NCBI RefSeq assembly: GCF_020535405.1 | Contig: NZ_CP085036.1 | Coordinates: 2,831,553-2,895,552 of the forward strand | Source: Antiquaquibacter oligotrophicus | Lineage (GTDB): Bacteria; Actinomycetota; Actinomycetes; Actinomycetales; Microbacteriaceae | Direction: 5' to 3' | DNA: 64,000 nt | Notes under the pieces: model-generated | The model's input: only the letters and a program-made list of their open reading frames with translations | Told to the model about the DNA's origin: nothing | Databases searched by the model: none | Part shown: positions 63,437 to 64,000 of the stretch, piece after piece | How positions within the stretch are numbered: the stretch's first letter is position 1 | How the letters are laid out: each line of letters begins with the position of its first letter | Translations under genes and position numbers: made by a program

Positions 63437-63656
63437 GTACTACCAGGATCGCCTGCGCTACAACGAGTGGGTGCGCTCTCTTCCGGACGGCGTTGACGGC
63501 TTCGTCGACCTCGATGTGCTTCTGAGTGACCCCGCCGACAACCATCTGTTGTCACAGGAGTACGATTCCGGAGATCTCGTGCATCTCAACGAGTCGGGGC
63601 ACATCGCTGTTGCGGAGGCAGTTGACGAGGTCTTGCTCGAACTAGGAGTGTACTGA
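63433..63656 (+). pseudogene. 3' fragment of the SGNH-like gene (second copy)
   Basis: Identical to bases 62865-63088, i.e. the C-terminal 74 residues of the SGNH-like protein including the HLNESGH block. It lacks the N-terminal signal, the nucleophile motif and a promoter, so it is a non-functional remnant of the duplication. Confidence 0.85.
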
Positions 63657-63673
63657 TCGGGGAGGCGGATGCC

Positions 63674-63931
63674 GTGTTGATTTCCGTCCACGTGCATCCC
63701 GGGTCACGCCGGCCCGGCGTCGGAGGCGAGCACGCTGGAGCGCTTGTGGTTCGCGTCGCCGAACGAGCGGTCGACGGACGGGCAACTCGCGCGGTCGAGG
63801 CGGCGCTGGCGAGCGCTTTCGGGGTCAGGCTCTCCGACGTTCACCTCGCTCACGGCGCACGAAGTCGTGAGAAGCGCTTCGAGGTGATCGGCGCAAGTGA
63901 AGCGCGTCTCACCGAGCTCTTGACCGCGTGA
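63674..63931 (+). CDS. DUF167 family protein, second identical copy
   Basis: Base-for-base identical to 63106-63363, complete, with the same upstream spacing. If the duplication is real it doubles the dose of this gene; if it is an assembly error the gene is single. Confidence 0.75.
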   Translation: MLISVHVHPGSRRPGVGGEHAGALVVRVAERAVDGRATRAVEAALASAFGVRLSDVHLAHGARSREKRFEVIGASEARLTELLTA

Positions 63932-63965
63932 CGAAGGGTGTGCCGCGCGCTACTAAAGTTGTTGC

Positions 63966-64000
63966 GTGAGTAAGACCGGATTCGACCTCTTCACCGACCG
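63966..64000 (+). CDS. start of an unrecognised gene (partial, runs off window)
   Basis: GTG 63966 then SKTGFDLFTD with the frame open at the right edge. Probably the true next gene after DUF167. Eleven codons are too few to assign a family. Confidence 0.4.
   Translation, partial: MSKTGFDLFTD

Larger units (their letters stand above)
62862..64000. repeat. exact tandem duplication, period 568 bp
   Basis: Bases 62862-63429 recur without change from 63430 to the window end (one more complete unit plus the first three bases of another). The unit holds the last 75 codons of the SGNH-like gene, the whole DUF167 gene and the first 11-12 codons of the next gene. The junction at 63430 has a three-base microhomology (CCG) and destroys the reading frame of the next gene. 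Either a very recent tandem duplication or an artefact of assembly near a contig end. Confidence 0.95.

Overview
The window is a stretch of a high-GC actinobacterial chromosome. Gene content and order (glnA-glnE-glnA2 with panB; DUF4191 and an RDD protein; sigA, sepH, DUF4193, DUF3093, dut, DUF3710, DUF3159; dxs, RNase D, DUF3000) are those of Actinomycetota. The frequent GTG starts, the second topoisomerase pair ParE/ParC and the compact layout fit Micrococcales, most likely Microbacteriaceae. The family is an inference; the phylum is secure. Nothing suggests phage, plasmid, CRISPR or an insertion sequence. No gap between genes reaches 300 bases.

Layout. 1-6988 (minus): a tightly overlapped catabolic operon with a lipoprotein substrate-binding protein, an unusual amidohydrolase-2 protein, an ABC ATPase, two permeases, a metal-dependent amidohydrolase/deaminase, an SMP-30 lactonase and the start of a gamma-glutamyltranspeptidase-like protein. 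Its substrate is unknown. 7261-16914: DUF72, panB, then the nitrogen-assimilation block (glnA2, glnE, a membrane protein, glnA with a textbook GlnR box, RDD, DUF4191). 17091-22940: a membrane pseudokinase at the place where lipA/lipB usually sit, then sucB, lpd and pepA. 23020-26864: PAC2 protein, MFS transporter and the housekeeping sigma factor. 26875-30799: a cell-wall island with MurT/GatD-like proteins, convergent to two overlapping alanine-racemase-like genes and DUF7455. 30956-39313: parE, carboxylesterase, azlC/azlD, parC and a phosphodiesterase. 39310-43134: sepH, DUF4193, DUF3093, dut, DUF3710, DUF3159. 43275-53330: acnA, dxs, fadB/fadA, RNase D and DUF3000. 53355-57795: alpha/beta hydrolase, RibD_C reductase, sufE, sseA and zapE. 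57983-61158: amtB, a degenerate Amt paralogue and an EI24/CysZ-like protein. 61202-61696: four tRNAs. 61805-64000: an SGNH-like secreted protein and DUF167, followed by an exact 568-bp tandem duplication that runs to the window end.

The most unusual part is the cell-wall island. The two alanine-racemase-like proteins carry complementary losses. One keeps the PLP lysine but has lost the catalytic tyrosine of the C-terminal domain. The other has lost the lysine and the middle of the barrel but keeps the tyrosine domain. Because Alr active sites are shared between subunits of a dimer, the pair looks like an obligate heterodimeric (split) racemase. Next to it, the GatD-like protein lacks its catalytic cysteine and the MurT-like protein contains no cysteine, hence no zinc ribbon. 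That argues against glutamine-dependent amidation of D-Glu. In Microbacteriaceae, whose B-type peptidoglycan is bridged through the D-Glu alpha-carboxyl, this suggests a ligase using another amine. Both ideas are inferences from residues that can be read directly.
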